A stretch of 47,500 nt of DNA, taken from contig NZ_CP018866.1 of assembly GCF_002250055.1 (NCBI RefSeq), positions 4,832,501-4,880,000 of the forward strand, given 5' to 3'. The first letter of the stretch is position 1. Each line of letters begins with the position of its first letter. The position numbers and the translations under genes were made by a program. The stretch comes from Sutcliffiella cohnii. GTDB lineage: Bacteria > Bacillota > Bacilli > Bacillales > Bacillaceae_I. The notes under the pieces were generated by a model. The model was not told the origin of the DNA. It worked only from the letters and a program-made list of their open reading frames with translations, and did not search any database. Positions 1 to 8,786 of the stretch are shown piece after piece.

Positions 1-745
1 CCGTATCGAAATCTTTGCTAATTGTATTCCAATGTGCAGAGCTAAATTCTGGATTTACTTTTGTAACTTCAATATTTGGAAATACTTCTTTTTCAAATTT
101 TACTGCTTTTCCACCAAGTACGATGTGATCTAAAACTGTAAGTGATTCCCCGTTATAAAAATCGGATGCCCAAACACTTTGTAAGTATCCGTGAGCTGTT
201 GCGCTTTTTAAAATATCATTTGTGTAATTTCGGTTATAGGTAATTAGTATTTTTCCGGACCCAATTGTTAATACATTAGTGTTCGTATCACTTGAAGGGA
301 AAACACATACAACCGTATTTCCTTCAGTAGCTAAAAGGTTAGAGGAGTTTAATAATGCGTCTTGTATAGCTTCGTTTGTGCTTTTTGTATTAATCCGTTT
401 AATAACATCTTGTAATGCTATACGGTTTTTTGGAATGTCGTTAATATAAGCATCTGCTAAATGGACGAATTCCCCATCCGCAAAACAAGCATCATAGATT
501 GGATCTACAACTGTAGATTTATAAACATCTAAATGACCGTCATTTGGTACGTCTTTAATCTCTTCAAAATATGAATCATACAATGTATACGCATGAACAA
601 CTTCGAAAGTTTGGCCAGTCTCAGCATTTTCAAACTCAAAGTCGGTATCATCCATTTCGTCCACACCAGTGTTCACGTTACCGTTATTTCCGCAAGCTGT
701 TAAAAATAATAGAAAAAATAAGAACAATAAGCCTTTCCATTTCAT
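1..745 (-). CDS. Lipoprotein resembling DUF2268/YjaZ predicted Zn-protease (partial)
   Basis: Minus-strand frame with ATG at 745, open for 248 codons to the window edge, so the C-terminus is missing. The N-terminus is a lipoprotein signal (hydrophobic stretch, then LTAC with the lipidated Cys at residue 18), so the protein is probably anchored on the outer face of the membrane. The distal part (TVLDHIVLGGKAVKFE near residues 208-223) resembles the C-terminal region of DUF2268/YjaZ predicted Zn-dependent proteases. Where that family has AHExxH I read AHGYLQ, so catalytic residues seem to be replaced. The family call is from memory of motifs and is tentative; the lipoprotein call is firm. Confidence 0.6.
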   Translation of the reverse strand, partial: MKWKGLLFLFFLLFLTACGNNGNVNTGVDEMDDTDFEFENAETGQTFEVVHAYTLYDSYFEEIKDVPNDGHLDVYKSTVVDPIYDACFADGEFVHLADAYINDIPKNRIALQDVIKRINTKSTNEAIQDALLNSSNLLATEGNTVVCVFPSSDTNTNVLTIGSGKILITYNRNYTNDILKSATAHGYLQSVWASDFYNGESLTVLDHIVLGGKAVKFEKEVFPNIEVTKVNPEFSSAHWNTISKDFDT

Positions 746-950
746 GTTAATCATTACCCCCTAGTAATAAGATTTTGTAGTTTTGTCTATCAATGATAAT
801 TATTTACAGACAAATTTAAATATTCTACAAATTTTACAAAAATCCTCTATGTCTATTAAATTTTGTATGTTAGATATGTGAACATGTTTTCCAACAACCT
901 CATCATTCGTTATAATAGATAAAGCATGATTTACATGAGGAGTTGACATA

Positions 951-1934
951 ATGTCTGTCCGAGATGAATTTGATTTTATAAAAAAAGTTCAACCTGCTAC
1001 ACTGCATCACTCAGGATTAATCGGGATAGGAGATGATGCAGCAATCTTTTCAGTCGATGCGCGATTTGAGCAGATTGTTTGTGTAGATACAATGGTAGAA
1101 GACAAACACTTTTTACCTACTACGATGAGTCCCTATCATATTGGATATAAAGCATTAGCTGCTAATATTAGCGATATTGCAGCAATGGGCGGAATCCCAC
1201 AGTATTATTTAGTTTCTATCAGTATTCCTTCTAATTGGAAAGAAAGTGAGTTATTGGAGATATATGATGGACTGAAAAAAGCCGGAGATGAATACAAAAT
1301 GGATTTGATCGGTGGAGATACGACTTCTACGCATTCTAAATTAGTTATTAGTGTAACGGCAATTGGAAAGGTAGAAGCTGGGCGAAGATTATTACGATCT
1401 AATGCTGAAGAAGGAGACGTAGTATTTGTATCGGGTACATTAGGAGATGCTCAGGGAGGATTAGATGTTCTATTGGAAGGAAATAAAGAAGTACAAGGAC
1501 AAAATTCCTATTTAATACGTAGACATCAAACACCTACACCGAGGGTGACTCTTGGTCGAATCCTATCACAATTTACTCGTGTATCATTAAATGACGTAAG
1601 TGACGGACTTGTAAGCGAACTAAAGGAAATTTCAAATGCTAGTAACGTAAATATGGTTATAGATAGTGAGACAATCCCATATAGTCGTGCTCTTTTAGAA
1701 TATAATAACGAAAAAGCACTAAAGTGGGCATTAACGGGTGGAGAGGATTTTGAACTAGTTGGGACTATAAGCAAAGAAAATTGGAAGCAACTTTCTGCCA
1801 TTTGTGAAAAAGAAAACATACCATTATCAAATATTGGCTATGTGCAACGTGGTAAGGGTAAAGTGTATATAAGAAATAAAAACGGAGAATTAGAAGAAGT
1901 ATCGGATTCAGGTTATAATCATTTTTTTAGTTAA
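951..1934 (+). CDS. thiL: Thiamine-monophosphate kinase
   Basis: Phosphorylates thiamine monophosphate to thiamine diphosphate with ATP, the last step of cofactor synthesis, in the cytoplasm. The 327-residue protein shows the ThiL/PurM-like N-terminal metal-ATP motif GIGDDAAIF (about 25-33), GGDTT (about 120) and the C-terminal GGEDFEL motif (about 264), and is the usual length. ATG at 951 follows a GAGGAG ribosome site. It heads a tight five-gene operon with tsaE, tsaB, rimI and tsaD, the order found in B. subtilis (ydiA-ydiE). A TATAAT hexamer at 911-916 is a plausible -10, with no good -35. Confidence 0.95.
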   Translation: MSVRDEFDFIKKVQPATLHHSGLIGIGDDAAIFSVDARFEQIVCVDTMVEDKHFLPTTMSPYHIGYKALAANISDIAAMGGIPQYYLVSISIPSNWKESELLEIYDGLKKAGDEYKMDLIGGDTTSTHSKLVISVTAIGKVEAGRRLLRSNAEEGDVVFVSGTLGDAQGGLDVLLEGNKEVQGQNSYLIRRHQTPTPRVTLGRILSQFTRVSLNDVSDGLVSELKEISNASNVNMVIDSETIPYSRALLEYNNEKALKWALTGGEDFELVGTISKENWKQLSAICEKENIPLSNIGYVQRGKGKVYIRNKNGELEEVSDSGYNHFFS

Positions 1935-1947
1935 GGAGAATGAATGA

Positions 1948-2403
1948 ATGGTACAGGTTGCATTTACAACACATTCAACAGAACAAACAATGGGGTTAGC
2001 TCAAAGGTTAGCAGAAAAGTTAGTTGAAGGTGATGTTATATTGTTAGAAGGCGACTTAGGGGCAGGTAAAACGACGTTTACGAAAGGCCTTGCTAAAGGA
2101 TTACATATTACAAGAAATGTGAACAGCCCTACTTTTACAATTATTAAAGAATATGAAGGAAGATTACCACTATACCATATGGATGTGTATCGGTTAGCAG
2201 AAAGTGATGAAGATTTAGGTTTTGATGACTATTTTTATGGGAATGGTGTAACGGTGGTAGAATGGGCACACTTAATAAAAGACTACTTACCAGCAGAAAG
2301 GTTAGAAATTAATATATACCATAAAGGTGATGACGAAAGAGAAGTAGTTTTTAAGGGAAATGGAAAACGTTATGAGAAGATTTGTGAGGAGTTAAAGAAA
2401 TGA
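1948..2403 (+). CDS. tsaE: tRNA t6A synthesis ATPase TsaE
   Basis: Small P-loop ATPase needed for multiple turnover of the TsaB-TsaD complex that places threonylcarbamoyl on A37 of ANN-decoding tRNAs. The 151-residue protein has Walker A GDLGAGKTT (residues 35-43, Lys41), the switch-like SPTFTIIKEY and a conserved VVEWA segment. It starts 13 bases after thiL and overlaps tsaB by four bases (ATGA), which implies translational coupling. Length and motifs are typical of the YjeE/TsaE family. Confidence 0.95.
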   Translation: MVQVAFTTHSTEQTMGLAQRLAEKLVEGDVILLEGDLGAGKTTFTKGLAKGLHITRNVNSPTFTIIKEYEGRLPLYHMDVYRLAESDEDLGFDDYFYGNGVTVVEWAHLIKDYLPAERLEINIYHKGDDEREVVFKGNGKRYEKICEELKK

Positions 2404-3095
2404 ACGTACTAGCAATTGATACGTCCACTTACGTGTTGAGTGTAGCGTTAATAAAAGATGGCCTCGTTATAGGGGAACATATGACAAATACGAAAATAAA
2501 TCATTCATTACGAGCGATGCCAGCAATTGAAAAGGTAATGGAAGAGTGCCAAATGAAGCCTAAAGATTTACATAGAATTGTCGTCGCTCATGGACCAGGT
2601 TCCTACACAGGTGTTCGAATTGGTGTTACGATAGCGAAAACGTTAGCCTGGAGTTTAAACATTCCACTTGTAGGGGTATCAAGCTTAAAGCTAATGGCTG
2701 CGAACGGACGTTACTTTTCGGGTCTTATTTGCCCGTTAATGGATGCGAGAAGAGGGCAAGTATATACAGGTTTGTATGAATGGGAGAACGAGAACCTAAT
2801 TGAAAAACTCGAGGACGTTAACATCGATTTACAAAATTGGTTAGATCAATTAGCCGCCTTGAACAGTGAAATATTATTTATCGGAAATGATGTCCAACTT
2901 CACAAAGAGGTTATTATAGAAAAATTAGCTAAAAGGGCAATTTTTGCTACTGGTGCACAACTAAATAGCCGCCCTGGAGATTTAGCTATATTAGGTATGA
3001 ACGAGGAAGTATTAGATTTACATACGTTTGTTCCTAACTATACGAGATTAGCTGAGGCAGAGGCAAAATGGCTAGAAAACAACCAAACTAAATAG
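2400..3095 (+). CDS. tsaB: tRNA t6A synthesis protein TsaB
   Basis: Non-catalytic ASKHA-fold partner of TsaD that scaffolds the t6A-modifying complex. 231 residues; the opening ILAIDTSTYVLSVAL-type phosphate-1-like segment and the HGPGSYTGVRIG motif (about 65-76) are diagnostic for TsaB/YeaZ. The ATG lies inside the tsaE stop (ATGA overlap), and rimI follows after about ten bases. It lacks the metal-binding histidine pair present in TsaD, as expected for this paralogue. Confidence 0.94.
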   Translation: MNVLAIDTSTYVLSVALIKDGLVIGEHMTNTKINHSLRAMPAIEKVMEECQMKPKDLHRIVVAHGPGSYTGVRIGVTIAKTLAWSLNIPLVGVSSLKLMAANGRYFSGLICPLMDARRGQVYTGLYEWENENLIEKLEDVNIDLQNWLDQLAALNSEILFIGNDVQLHKEVIIEKLAKRAIFATGAQLNSRPGDLAILGMNEEVLDLHTFVPNYTRLAEAEAKWLENNQTK

Positions 3096-3105
3096 GGGAA
3101 TCTTG

Positions 3106-3555
3106 ATGATGTTAACAGTGGAAATTGTAAAAATGAATGAAGAACATATTAATGGTGTATACGAAGTAGAAAAGAAAAGTTTCCCTTCTCCATGGACAAA
3201 AGAAGCATTCCATCATGAAATAATGATTAATCCATATGCCTATTATCTCGTGTTATTAGACAGAGAAAGAATAATCGGTTATTGTGGACTTTGGATTGTA
3301 ATGGGAGATGCTCAAATAACAAATATTGCAATTGACCCTGATTATCGTGGAAAAAAATTAGGTGATCAACTATTAGTAAAAGCAAAAGAAGTAGCAATAG
3401 AAAAGGGTGGTTCTGTCATGTCATTAGAAGTAAGAGTATCCAATTATATTGCACAATCACTATATAAAAAACATGGCTTCCAACCTGGTGGAATTCGTAA
3501 AAACTATTATGTAGATAATAATGAAGATGCATTAGTAATGTGGGTGAATTTATGA
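3106..3555 (+). CDS. rimI: Ribosomal-protein-S18-alanine N-acetyltransferase family protein
   Basis: GNAT-fold acetyltransferase, 149 residues. Visible motifs: [20 protein letters not shown] (beta4-alpha3 acetyl-CoA pyrophosphate loop, R/Q-x-x-G-x-G/A) and the C-terminal LYKKHGF segment typical of RimI, which acetylates the N-terminus of ribosomal protein S18. Two in-frame ATGs occur at 3106 and 3109, plus a TTG at 3103; AGGGG at 3093-3097 sits eight bases before 3106, so that start is preferred. The stop overlaps the tsaD start (ATGA). Its place between tsaB and tsaD is conserved in bacilli. Confidence 0.92.
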   Translation: MMLTVEIVKMNEEHINGVYEVEKKSFPSPWTKEAFHHEIMINPYAYYLVLLDRERIIGYCGLWIVMGDAQITNIAIDPDYRGKKLGDQLLVKAKEVAIEKGGSVMSLEVRVSNYIAQSLYKKHGFQPGGIRKNYYVDNNEDALVMWVNL

Positions 3556-4586
3556 GTGAAATGAAAAAAGACGAGTATATATTAGGAATTGAAACAAGTT
3601 GTGATGAAACGGCAGCATCCATCATTAAAAACGGAAAAGAAATTGTAGCTAATGTCGTTGCTTCACAAATTGAAAGTCATAAACGTTTTGGTGGAGTTGT
3701 ACCAGAAATTGCGTCAAGACATCATGTGGAGCAAATAACCGTTGTTTTAGAAGAGACGTTAGAGCAATCAGGGGTAACGATGGAAGAAATCGATGCGATT
3801 GCAGTAACGGAAGGACCTGGATTAGTAGGAGCATTATTAATTGGTGTTAATGCGGCCAAGGCTATTTCCTTTGCACATAATAAGCCGTTAGTAGGTGTAC
3901 ATCACATTGCAGGTCACATATATGCGAATCAGCTAGTAACCGACCTCCAATTTCCTCTCTTAGCTTTAGTCGTTTCGGGTGGACATACGGAATTAGTATA
4001 TATGGAAAAGCACGGTTCTTTTAAAGTAATCGGTGAAACGCGAGATGACGCTGTTGGTGAAGCGTATGATAAAGTAGCAAGAACATTAAATTTACCGTAT
4101 CCGGGCGGCCCTCATATTGACAGACTAGCTCAAGAAGGAGAAGCAAATATTCCACTGCCAAGGGCTTGGCTAGAAGAAGGTAGTTATGATTTTAGTTTTT
4201 CAGGCTTAAAATCAGCGGTTATTAACACCCTACATAACGCTTCTCAAAAGGGTGAAAAAATTGAACCTGCTAATTTAGCTGCAAGCTTTCAAGAAAGTGT
4301 GATAGAAGTACTAGTAACAAAAACAATAAAAGCAACAAAAGAATATGGTGTAAACCAAGTCGTTTTAGCTGGTGGGGTTGCTGCGAATAAAGGTTTGCGT
4401 GCAGCACTCGAGGAAAGTTTTCGTGAATTGAAAGATGTGGAGCTAGTAATTCCGCCATTATCACTATGTACGGATAATGCAGCGATGATCGCAACAGCAG
4501 GCAGTGTGTTCTATCAATTAGGAAAACGATCTCCTTTATCTTTAAACGGTAATCCAGGGCTAGATTTAGAAAAGGCATTAGTCTAA
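3552..4586 (+). CDS. tsaD: tRNA N6-adenosine threonylcarbamoyltransferase TsaD (Gcp)
   Basis: Catalytic subunit transferring threonylcarbamoyl from TC-AMP to A37 of tRNA. 344 residues from the ATG at 3552, which overlaps the rimI stop; a GTG 12 bases upstream is also in frame but less likely. Motifs: [12 protein letters not shown] at the N-terminus, the metal-ligand HxxxH in [10 protein letters not shown] (about 117-126), VVSGGHTEL, and C-terminal [10 protein letters not shown] and CTDNAAMIA. It completes the tsaE-tsaB-tsaD set; tsaC would lie elsewhere. No clear T-rich terminator follows; the downstream gap is filled with DnaA boxes. Confidence 0.96.
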   Translation: MSEMKKDEYILGIETSCDETAASIIKNGKEIVANVVASQIESHKRFGGVVPEIASRHHVEQITVVLEETLEQSGVTMEEIDAIAVTEGPGLVGALLIGVNAAKAISFAHNKPLVGVHHIAGHIYANQLVTDLQFPLLALVVSGGHTELVYMEKHGSFKVIGETRDDAVGEAYDKVARTLNLPYPGGPHIDRLAQEGEANIPLPRAWLEEGSYDFSFSGLKSAVINTLHNASQKGEKIEPANLAASFQESVIEVLVTKTIKATKEYGVNQVVLAGGVAANKGLRAALEESFRELKDVELVIPPLSLCTDNAAMIATAGSVFYQLGKRSPLSLNGNPGLDLEKALV

Positions 4587-4592
4587 AAATGG

Positions 4593-4783
4593 TTATCCAC
4601 AGTTGTTACTAAAAACTGTGAGTAAGTATAGATAATCTATGGATAAATAAAAAACATTTGTTAGTAAATAATGTGGATAAGTGTGTTAATGTTTGTGGAT
4701 AATGTTGATAAGTTTGTGAATACCTTAATAAATAAGAGTAGAATTGTTAATAAGTATGTGGATTGTTTACTTTTTGTGGATAG
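4593..4783. promoter_or_regulatory. DnaA-box cluster between tsaD and ydiF
   Basis: Three perfect DnaA boxes (TTATCCACA or its complement) lie at 4593-4601, 4672-4680 and 4694-4702. One-mismatch boxes lie at 4638-4646, 4703-4711 and 4775-4783, and two-mismatch copies at 4715-4723, 4745-4753 and 4757-4765. All but the first share one orientation. In B. subtilis the gcp(tsaD)-ydiF intergenic region is a known chromosomal DnaA-binding region, so this is a conserved DnaA-titration or regulatory cluster rather than oriC: no dnaA, dnaN or AT-rich unwinding element is here. Confidence 0.88.
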
Positions 4784-4792
4784 AAAATATAG

Positions 4793-4818
4793 AAAGGATG
4801 CGAAAATTCGCATCCTTT
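4793..4818 (-). terminator. Hairpin at the 3' end of ydiF, possibly bidirectional
   Basis: Perfect 12-bp inverted repeat (AAAGGATGCGAA / TTCGCATCCTTT) with a two-base centre, overlapping the ydiF stop codon. The T-tracts on both sides are short, so termination strength is uncertain. It could also end tsaD transcripts. Confidence 0.6.
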
Positions 4819-6739
4819 AGCTGTTCAGTTCTTCCCACTCTTCCATTAAAGTAAGCAGTTTATTGTTAGCTTCTTCGTTCTCTATATTTAATTGGTGTAC
4901 TTTTTCGTGATTTTGGTAAATTTCAGGTTTGCATAAAAGCTTTTCATTTTCTTCTAGTTGTAACTCCAGTACTTCTATTTCTTCCTCAATTTCTTCAATA
5001 CGACGTTTTCGCTGTCGCTCTTTTCTTTTTAATTCTTTTTCCTGTTCATAGCTTAATTTTTCTTGAGGTTTTTCTTTCTGTTTTTCAGTAGAAGAGTCTG
5101 TGGATAACTTATTAAGTTCTTCTATCTCAAACTTCTTTTGCACGAAGTAATCATAGTCACCTAAAAACTCTACAGCATTCTGAGAAGATAGTTCGATTAC
5201 TTTTGTGGCAATCCGGTTAATAAAGTAACGGTCATGTGATACGAAAAGTATAGTGCCTGGATAATCCATTAATGCATTTTCCAATACTTGTTTGCTATCA
5301 AGGTCTAGATGGTTCGTCGGTTCGTCTAAAATAAGTACGTTTGACTTTTGCAACATCATTTTTGATAATGCAAGACGTGCTTTTTCTCCCCCACTTAAAC
5401 TGTTAACAGGTTTTAAAACATCATCACCACTAAACAAGAAATTTCCTAAGACAGTTCGAATTTCTTTCTCTACTAAATGAGGATAATCATCCCATAACTC
5501 GTCCAGAACCCGTTTGTTGGAATGTAATTCTGCTTGTTGTTGGTCATAATAACTAATAGAAACATTCGCTCCAAATTGAATTTTTCCAATTTGTTTAGGG
5601 AGTTTCTCCACAAGCAATTTTAACAATGTAGTTTTCCCAACGCCATTAGGTCCAACTAACGCAACACTATCACCACGATGAAGCGAAAGGTTTATATTTT
5701 CGAAGATAGGCTTATTTTCATATGAAAATGTTAAGTTTTCTACTTTTAACACATCATTACCGCTTTGCCTATCGATTTCAAAAGAGAAGGAGGCCGATTT
5801 TTCATCGCCTTTCGGTCGCTGCATTAACTGCATTCGATCTAACTGCTTTTGTCTACTTTGTGCCCGTTTCGTTGTAGACGCTCTTGCAATATTACGTTGA
5901 ACAAAATCTTTAAGCTTGGAAATTTCATCTTGTTGCTTTTCAAACATTTTCATTTCTCGTTCGTATTGTTCTGCTTTTCGTTGTAAGTATTTACTGTAGT
6001 TTCCAATGAATTTAGTGGATTCATTTCGAGATATTTCGTAAACGATAGAAACTACTTTGTCTAGGAAATAACGGTCGTGGGAAACGATTAATAGGGCACC
6101 AGGATAACTTTGTAAGTAGGATTCTAGCCACGTTAACGTCTCTATATCTAAATGGTTCGTCGGTTCGTCTAAAATAAGTAAATCTGGCTTCGTTAATAGT
6201 AACTTACCAAGAGCTAATCTTGTTTTTTGTCCACCACTCAAACTGGTAATTGGTGTGGTATAATCAAAGGTAGCAAAGTTTAGTCCGTGAAGAATGGACC
6301 GAATATCTGCTTCGTATTGGAAGCCACCTTGTTGTTTATACGATTCTTGTAGGGAATCATATTCTTTTAATAATTTGGCATACTCTTCATCTGAAGAAAA
6401 ACGTGTAGGATCTGCCATTTTCTCTTCTAAGTCTCTCATTTGTCTTTCCATTTGTTTGAGATGAGAAAAAACAGAAAGAAATTCTTCCCAAATGGAGCGG
6501 CTTGAGTCTAATCCGGTATGCTGTGCAAGGTAACCGATCGTAACATTCTTCGGTTTAATAATTTCACCGCTATCATAAGAGAGTTGATTAGAAATTATTT
6601 TTAAAAGTGTTGATTTACCAGCACCGTTTCTACCAACTAGTGCGATTCTGTCTCGTGATTGTACTTCTAGCTTTATATTCGATAAAATAAGTTCAGCACC
6701 AAAATATTTATGTAGTTGATTTACTTGTAAAATAATCAT
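4817..6739 (-). CDS. ydiF: ABC-F family ribosome-associated ATPase (YdiF-like)
   Basis: 640-residue soluble protein with two ABC ATPase domains and no membrane segment, as in translation-factor-like ABC-F proteins that act at the ribosomal E site. Domain 1: Walker A GRNGAGKST (about 36-44), signature LSGGQKTRLALGK, Walker B ILDEPTNHLD. Domain 2: Walker A GPNGVGKTT, LSGGEKARLALSK, Walker B again. The linker between them is charged and helical, and the C-terminus (about 550-640) is a Lys/Glu-rich coiled coil like the Uup/YdiF tail. It lies convergent to tsaD and divergent from rex. Substrate and phenotype cannot be read from sequence. Confidence 0.92.
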   Translation of the reverse strand: MIILQVNQLHKYFGAELILSNIKLEVQSRDRIALVGRNGAGKSTLLKIISNQLSYDSGEIIKPKNVTIGYLAQHTGLDSSRSIWEEFLSVFSHLKQMERQMRDLEEKMADPTRFSSDEEYAKLLKEYDSLQESYKQQGGFQYEADIRSILHGLNFATFDYTTPITSLSGGQKTRLALGKLLLTKPDLLILDEPTNHLDIETLTWLESYLQSYPGALLIVSHDRYFLDKVVSIVYEISRNESTKFIGNYSKYLQRKAEQYEREMKMFEKQQDEISKLKDFVQRNIARASTTKRAQSRQKQLDRMQLMQRPKGDEKSASFSFEIDRQSGNDVLKVENLTFSYENKPIFENINLSLHRGDSVALVGPNGVGKTTLLKLLVEKLPKQIGKIQFGANVSISYYDQQQAELHSNKRVLDELWDDYPHLVEKEIRTVLGNFLFSGDDVLKPVNSLSGGEKARLALSKMMLQKSNVLILDEPTNHLDLDSKQVLENALMDYPGTILFVSHDRYFINRIATKVIELSSQNAVEFLGDYDYFVQKKFEIEELNKLSTDSSTEKQKEKPQEKLSYEQEKELKRKERQRKRRIEEIEEEIEVLELQLEENEKLLCKPEIYQNHEKVHQLNIENEEANNKLLTLMEEWEELNS

Positions 6740-6762
6740 TTTTTCACCTCTATATTAAACTT

Positions 6763-6791
6763 AGTTTATCGCTCTTCTACTAATTGTTCAA
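6763..6791 (-). promoter_or_regulatory. Sigma-A-type promoter for ydiF
   Basis: Read on the minus strand: -35 TTGAAC (6791-6786), 17-base spacer, -10 TAAACT (6768-6763), about 25 bases upstream of the ATG at 6739. Based on consensus matching only. Confidence 0.5.
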
Positions 6792-6881
6792 GCAAGCGAT
6801 AGGGTAAAAGAATGAAATCGTTTACGTTCAATGTAATTGGAAAAAATAGAGAGTAAGTAGGATTGTAAATGGGGGAATAGG

Positions 6882-7520
6882 ATGAGTAACGAACAACTAA
6901 AAATACCACAAGCAACTGCAAAACGATTACCTTTGTATTATCGATTTTTAAAAAATCTTTATGCATCCGGTAAACAAAGAGTTTCTTCTTCTGAGTTAAG
7001 TGAAGCGGTAAAAGTTGATTCAGCGACGATTCGCCGTGATTTTAGCTATTTTGGAGCGTTAGGGAAAAAAGGGTACGGATATAATGTTCAATATTTGTTA
7101 ACTTTTTTTAGAAAAACGTTAGACCAAGATGAATTAACATATGTTAGTCTAATAGGTGTGGGGAATTTAGGAACCGCTTTCCTTCACTACAATTTTTCAA
7201 AAAATAATAACACGAAGATAACTGTTGCTTTTGATGTAGATGAAACGAAGATTGGCACAGAAATTGGAGGTGTTCCCGTACGCAATTTAGATGATTTAGA
7301 GATGGAGCTTCCTGACGATGTAACAGTTGCAATATTAACAGTACCAGCTCATGTTGCGCAACCTATTACAGATCGCCTAGTCGCTAAGGGAATTAAGGGA
7401 ATATTAAACTTTACACCTGCGCGAATAAATGTACCAGACACTGTACGTATTCATCACATCGATTTAGCGGTAGAATTACAATCATTAGTATATTTTCTAA
7501 AACACTATCCAACTGAGTAA
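6882..7520 (+). CDS. rex: Redox-sensing transcriptional repressor Rex
   Basis: 212-residue NAD(H)-responsive repressor. The N-terminal winged helix (about 10-75) contains [23 protein letters not shown], nearly invariant in Rex; the Rossmann domain begins with [14 protein letters not shown] (about 87-100); the C-terminal helix ([19 protein letters not shown]) is the domain-swap helix. Family members sense NADH/NAD+ and repress fermentative and respiratory genes such as ldh and cyd. ATG at 6882 follows a purine-rich GGGGGAATAGG. It is divergent from ydiF and just upstream of tatA-tatC, the B. subtilis order, though moaC, which sits near here in B. subtilis, is absent. Confidence 0.95.
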   Translation: MSNEQLKIPQATAKRLPLYYRFLKNLYASGKQRVSSSELSEAVKVDSATIRRDFSYFGALGKKGYGYNVQYLLTFFRKTLDQDELTYVSLIGVGNLGTAFLHYNFSKNNNTKITVAFDVDETKIGTEIGGVPVRNLDDLEMELPDDVTVAILTVPAHVAQPITDRLVAKGIKGILNFTPARINVPDTVRIHHIDLAVELQSLVYFLKHYPTE

Positions 7521-7560
7521 AATAGTAGTAGAATAAGTATATTTCGAGGAGGTGACAAGA

Positions 7561-7737
7561 ATGCCATTAGGTCCAGGAAGCATTCTATTAATTGTATTTG
7601 CAGCACTATTAATATTCGGTCCGAAAAAGTTGCCAGAACTCGGGAAAGCAGCCGGAAATACGCTACGTGAGTTCAAAAAGGCTACTAAAGGTTTAGCCGA
7701 TGACGATGATGATATAAAAAAAGAAGACAAGAAGTAA
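7561..7737 (+). CDS. tatA: Sec-independent protein translocase subunit TatA
   Basis: 58 residues from the ATG at 7561, preceded by GAGGAGGTGA; an in-frame GTG at 7552 lies inside that ribosome site and is rejected. One N-terminal membrane helix (about 5-20), then the hinge [10 protein letters not shown] that defines TatA/TatE, an amphipathic helix, and an Asp/Lys-rich tail. TatA oligomers form the passage for folded twin-arginine substrates. It is paired with tatC 17 bases downstream, matching the TatAy-TatCy pair of B. subtilis. Confidence 0.96.
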   Translation: MPLGPGSILLIVFAALLIFGPKKLPELGKAAGNTLREFKKATKGLADDDDDIKKEDKK

Positions 7738-7754
7738 TGTAAGGATGAACATAT

Positions 7755-8513
7755 ATGACAGATAAGGAAATGTCGGTCTATGACCATATAGGAGAACTGC
7801 GCAAGCGATTAATTATAGTAGGTTCCCTTTTTATGGCCTCCGTTATTGGTGGGTTCTTTCTTGCAGAGCCGATTATTGTCTATTTACAACATACAGAGCA
7901 AGCAAGAGATTTAACGATGAACGCTTTTCGCTTAACAGATCCTATTAAGGTATTTATGCAGTTTGCCTTTTTAATTGCGTTCATTATTACGTTTCCTGTT
8001 GCTTTTTATCAGCTTTGGTCCTTTATTAGCCCAGGCTTATATGAGAAAGAACGTAGAGTAACACTTAGCTACATTCCAATTTCTTTAATTTTATTTTTAA
8101 GTGGATTAGCATTTTCCTACTTTGTTTTGTTTCCATTTGTAGTTTCTTTTATGATGGGTCTTGCCAATCGCTTAGAAATTAATCAAGTAATTGGCATTAA
8201 TGAATACTTTCAATTTCTATTTCAATTAACGGTTCCATTTGGAGTTTTATTTCAGCTACCTGTAGTCGTTATGTTTTTAACTAGATTAGGTATAGTGACA
8301 CCACAATTTTTTGTGAAGTTCCGTAAAATAGCCTATTTTATACTTTTAGTAGTTGCGGCTTTTATCACTCCACCAGAATTGTTGTCACATTTAATGGTAA
8401 CTGTGCCGTTATTTATTTTATACGAAATTAGTATTATCATTTCTAGAATTGCGTATCGTAAAGCTAAATTAGCCGAAACAAAAATGGAATTAGAAAATAT
8501 GAATAAAGATTAA
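7755..8513 (+). CDS. tatC: Sec-independent protein translocase subunit TatC
   Basis: 252-residue integral membrane protein with six predicted helices that recognises twin-arginine signal peptides. Family signatures: N-terminal HIGELRKRL (about 11-19), the cytoplasmic-loop segment FYQLWSFISPGLYEKERR (about 83-100) and the late AAFITPPELLSHLMVTVPLFILYE segment. It is cotranscribed with tatA and ends at a strong bidirectional hairpin. The charged C-terminal tail is short, as in Gram-positive TatC. Confidence 0.96.
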   Translation: MTDKEMSVYDHIGELRKRLIIVGSLFMASVIGGFFLAEPIIVYLQHTEQARDLTMNAFRLTDPIKVFMQFAFLIAFIITFPVAFYQLWSFISPGLYEKERRVTLSYIPISLILFLSGLAFSYFVLFPFVVSFMMGLANRLEINQVIGINEYFQFLFQLTVPFGVLFQLPVVVMFLTRLGIVTPQFFVKFRKIAYFILLVVAAFITPPELLSHLMVTVPLFILYEISIIISRIAYRKAKLAETKMELENMNKD

Positions 8514-8540
8514 AAAAGCAATCCCTCGGGATTGCTTTTT
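8513..8540. terminator. Bidirectional terminator between tatC and ydiK
   Basis: AAAAAGCAATCC / GGATTGCTTTTT, 12-bp stem with the four-base loop CTCG. A-tract on one side and T-tract on the other let it serve both converging transcripts. Confidence 0.88.
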
Positions 8541-8558
8541 CTAATAGGAAAAATAATA

Positions 8559-8762
8559 TTATTTTTGCTTCTTCATCTCTTTAATTTTTCCGTGTAAAAG
8601 GTAGGCCCGGATTGCCACTCCAAAATCAAAAGTTGCAATTAACATAAAAAGAATGGTGTGAAATTGCCAAATCGTTTCACCTTTTGTTACGACGGCAAGG
8701 TAGAGAAATAAAATTCCCATAATGGAATAAAATACAACCATTCTTAATGGGGTAATGCGCAT
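8559..8762 (-). CDS. ydiK: YdiK-family small membrane protein (DUF4305)
   Basis: 67 residues with two hydrophobic segments (about 8-25 and 35-55) and a Lys-rich tail (KIKEMKKQK). GGAGG lies ten bases before the ATG at 8762. Size, topology and position between tatC and the CPBP gene ydiL match YdiK of B. subtilis. Function is unknown. It is transcribed toward the shared terminator, with ydiL upstream in the same direction 24 bases away, so the two probably form an operon. Confidence 0.83.
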   Translation of the reverse strand: MRITPLRMVVFYSIMGILFLYLAVVTKGETIWQFHTILFMLIATFDFGVAIRAYLLHGKIKEMKKQK

Positions 8763-8786
8763 AAATTATATCCTCCGTTATCTCTT

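Noticed and set aside
1526..1819. Minus-strand frame opposite thiL, and similar frames opposite groEL, guaA and the Tad genes
   Set aside because: All lie fully inside well-supported genes, lack ribosome sites and show no recognisable motifs.
4593..4783. Chromosomal origin of replication
   Set aside because: DnaA boxes are dense, but no dnaA/dnaN genes, DnaA-trio or AT-rich unwinding region is visible; position matches a known non-origin DnaA cluster.
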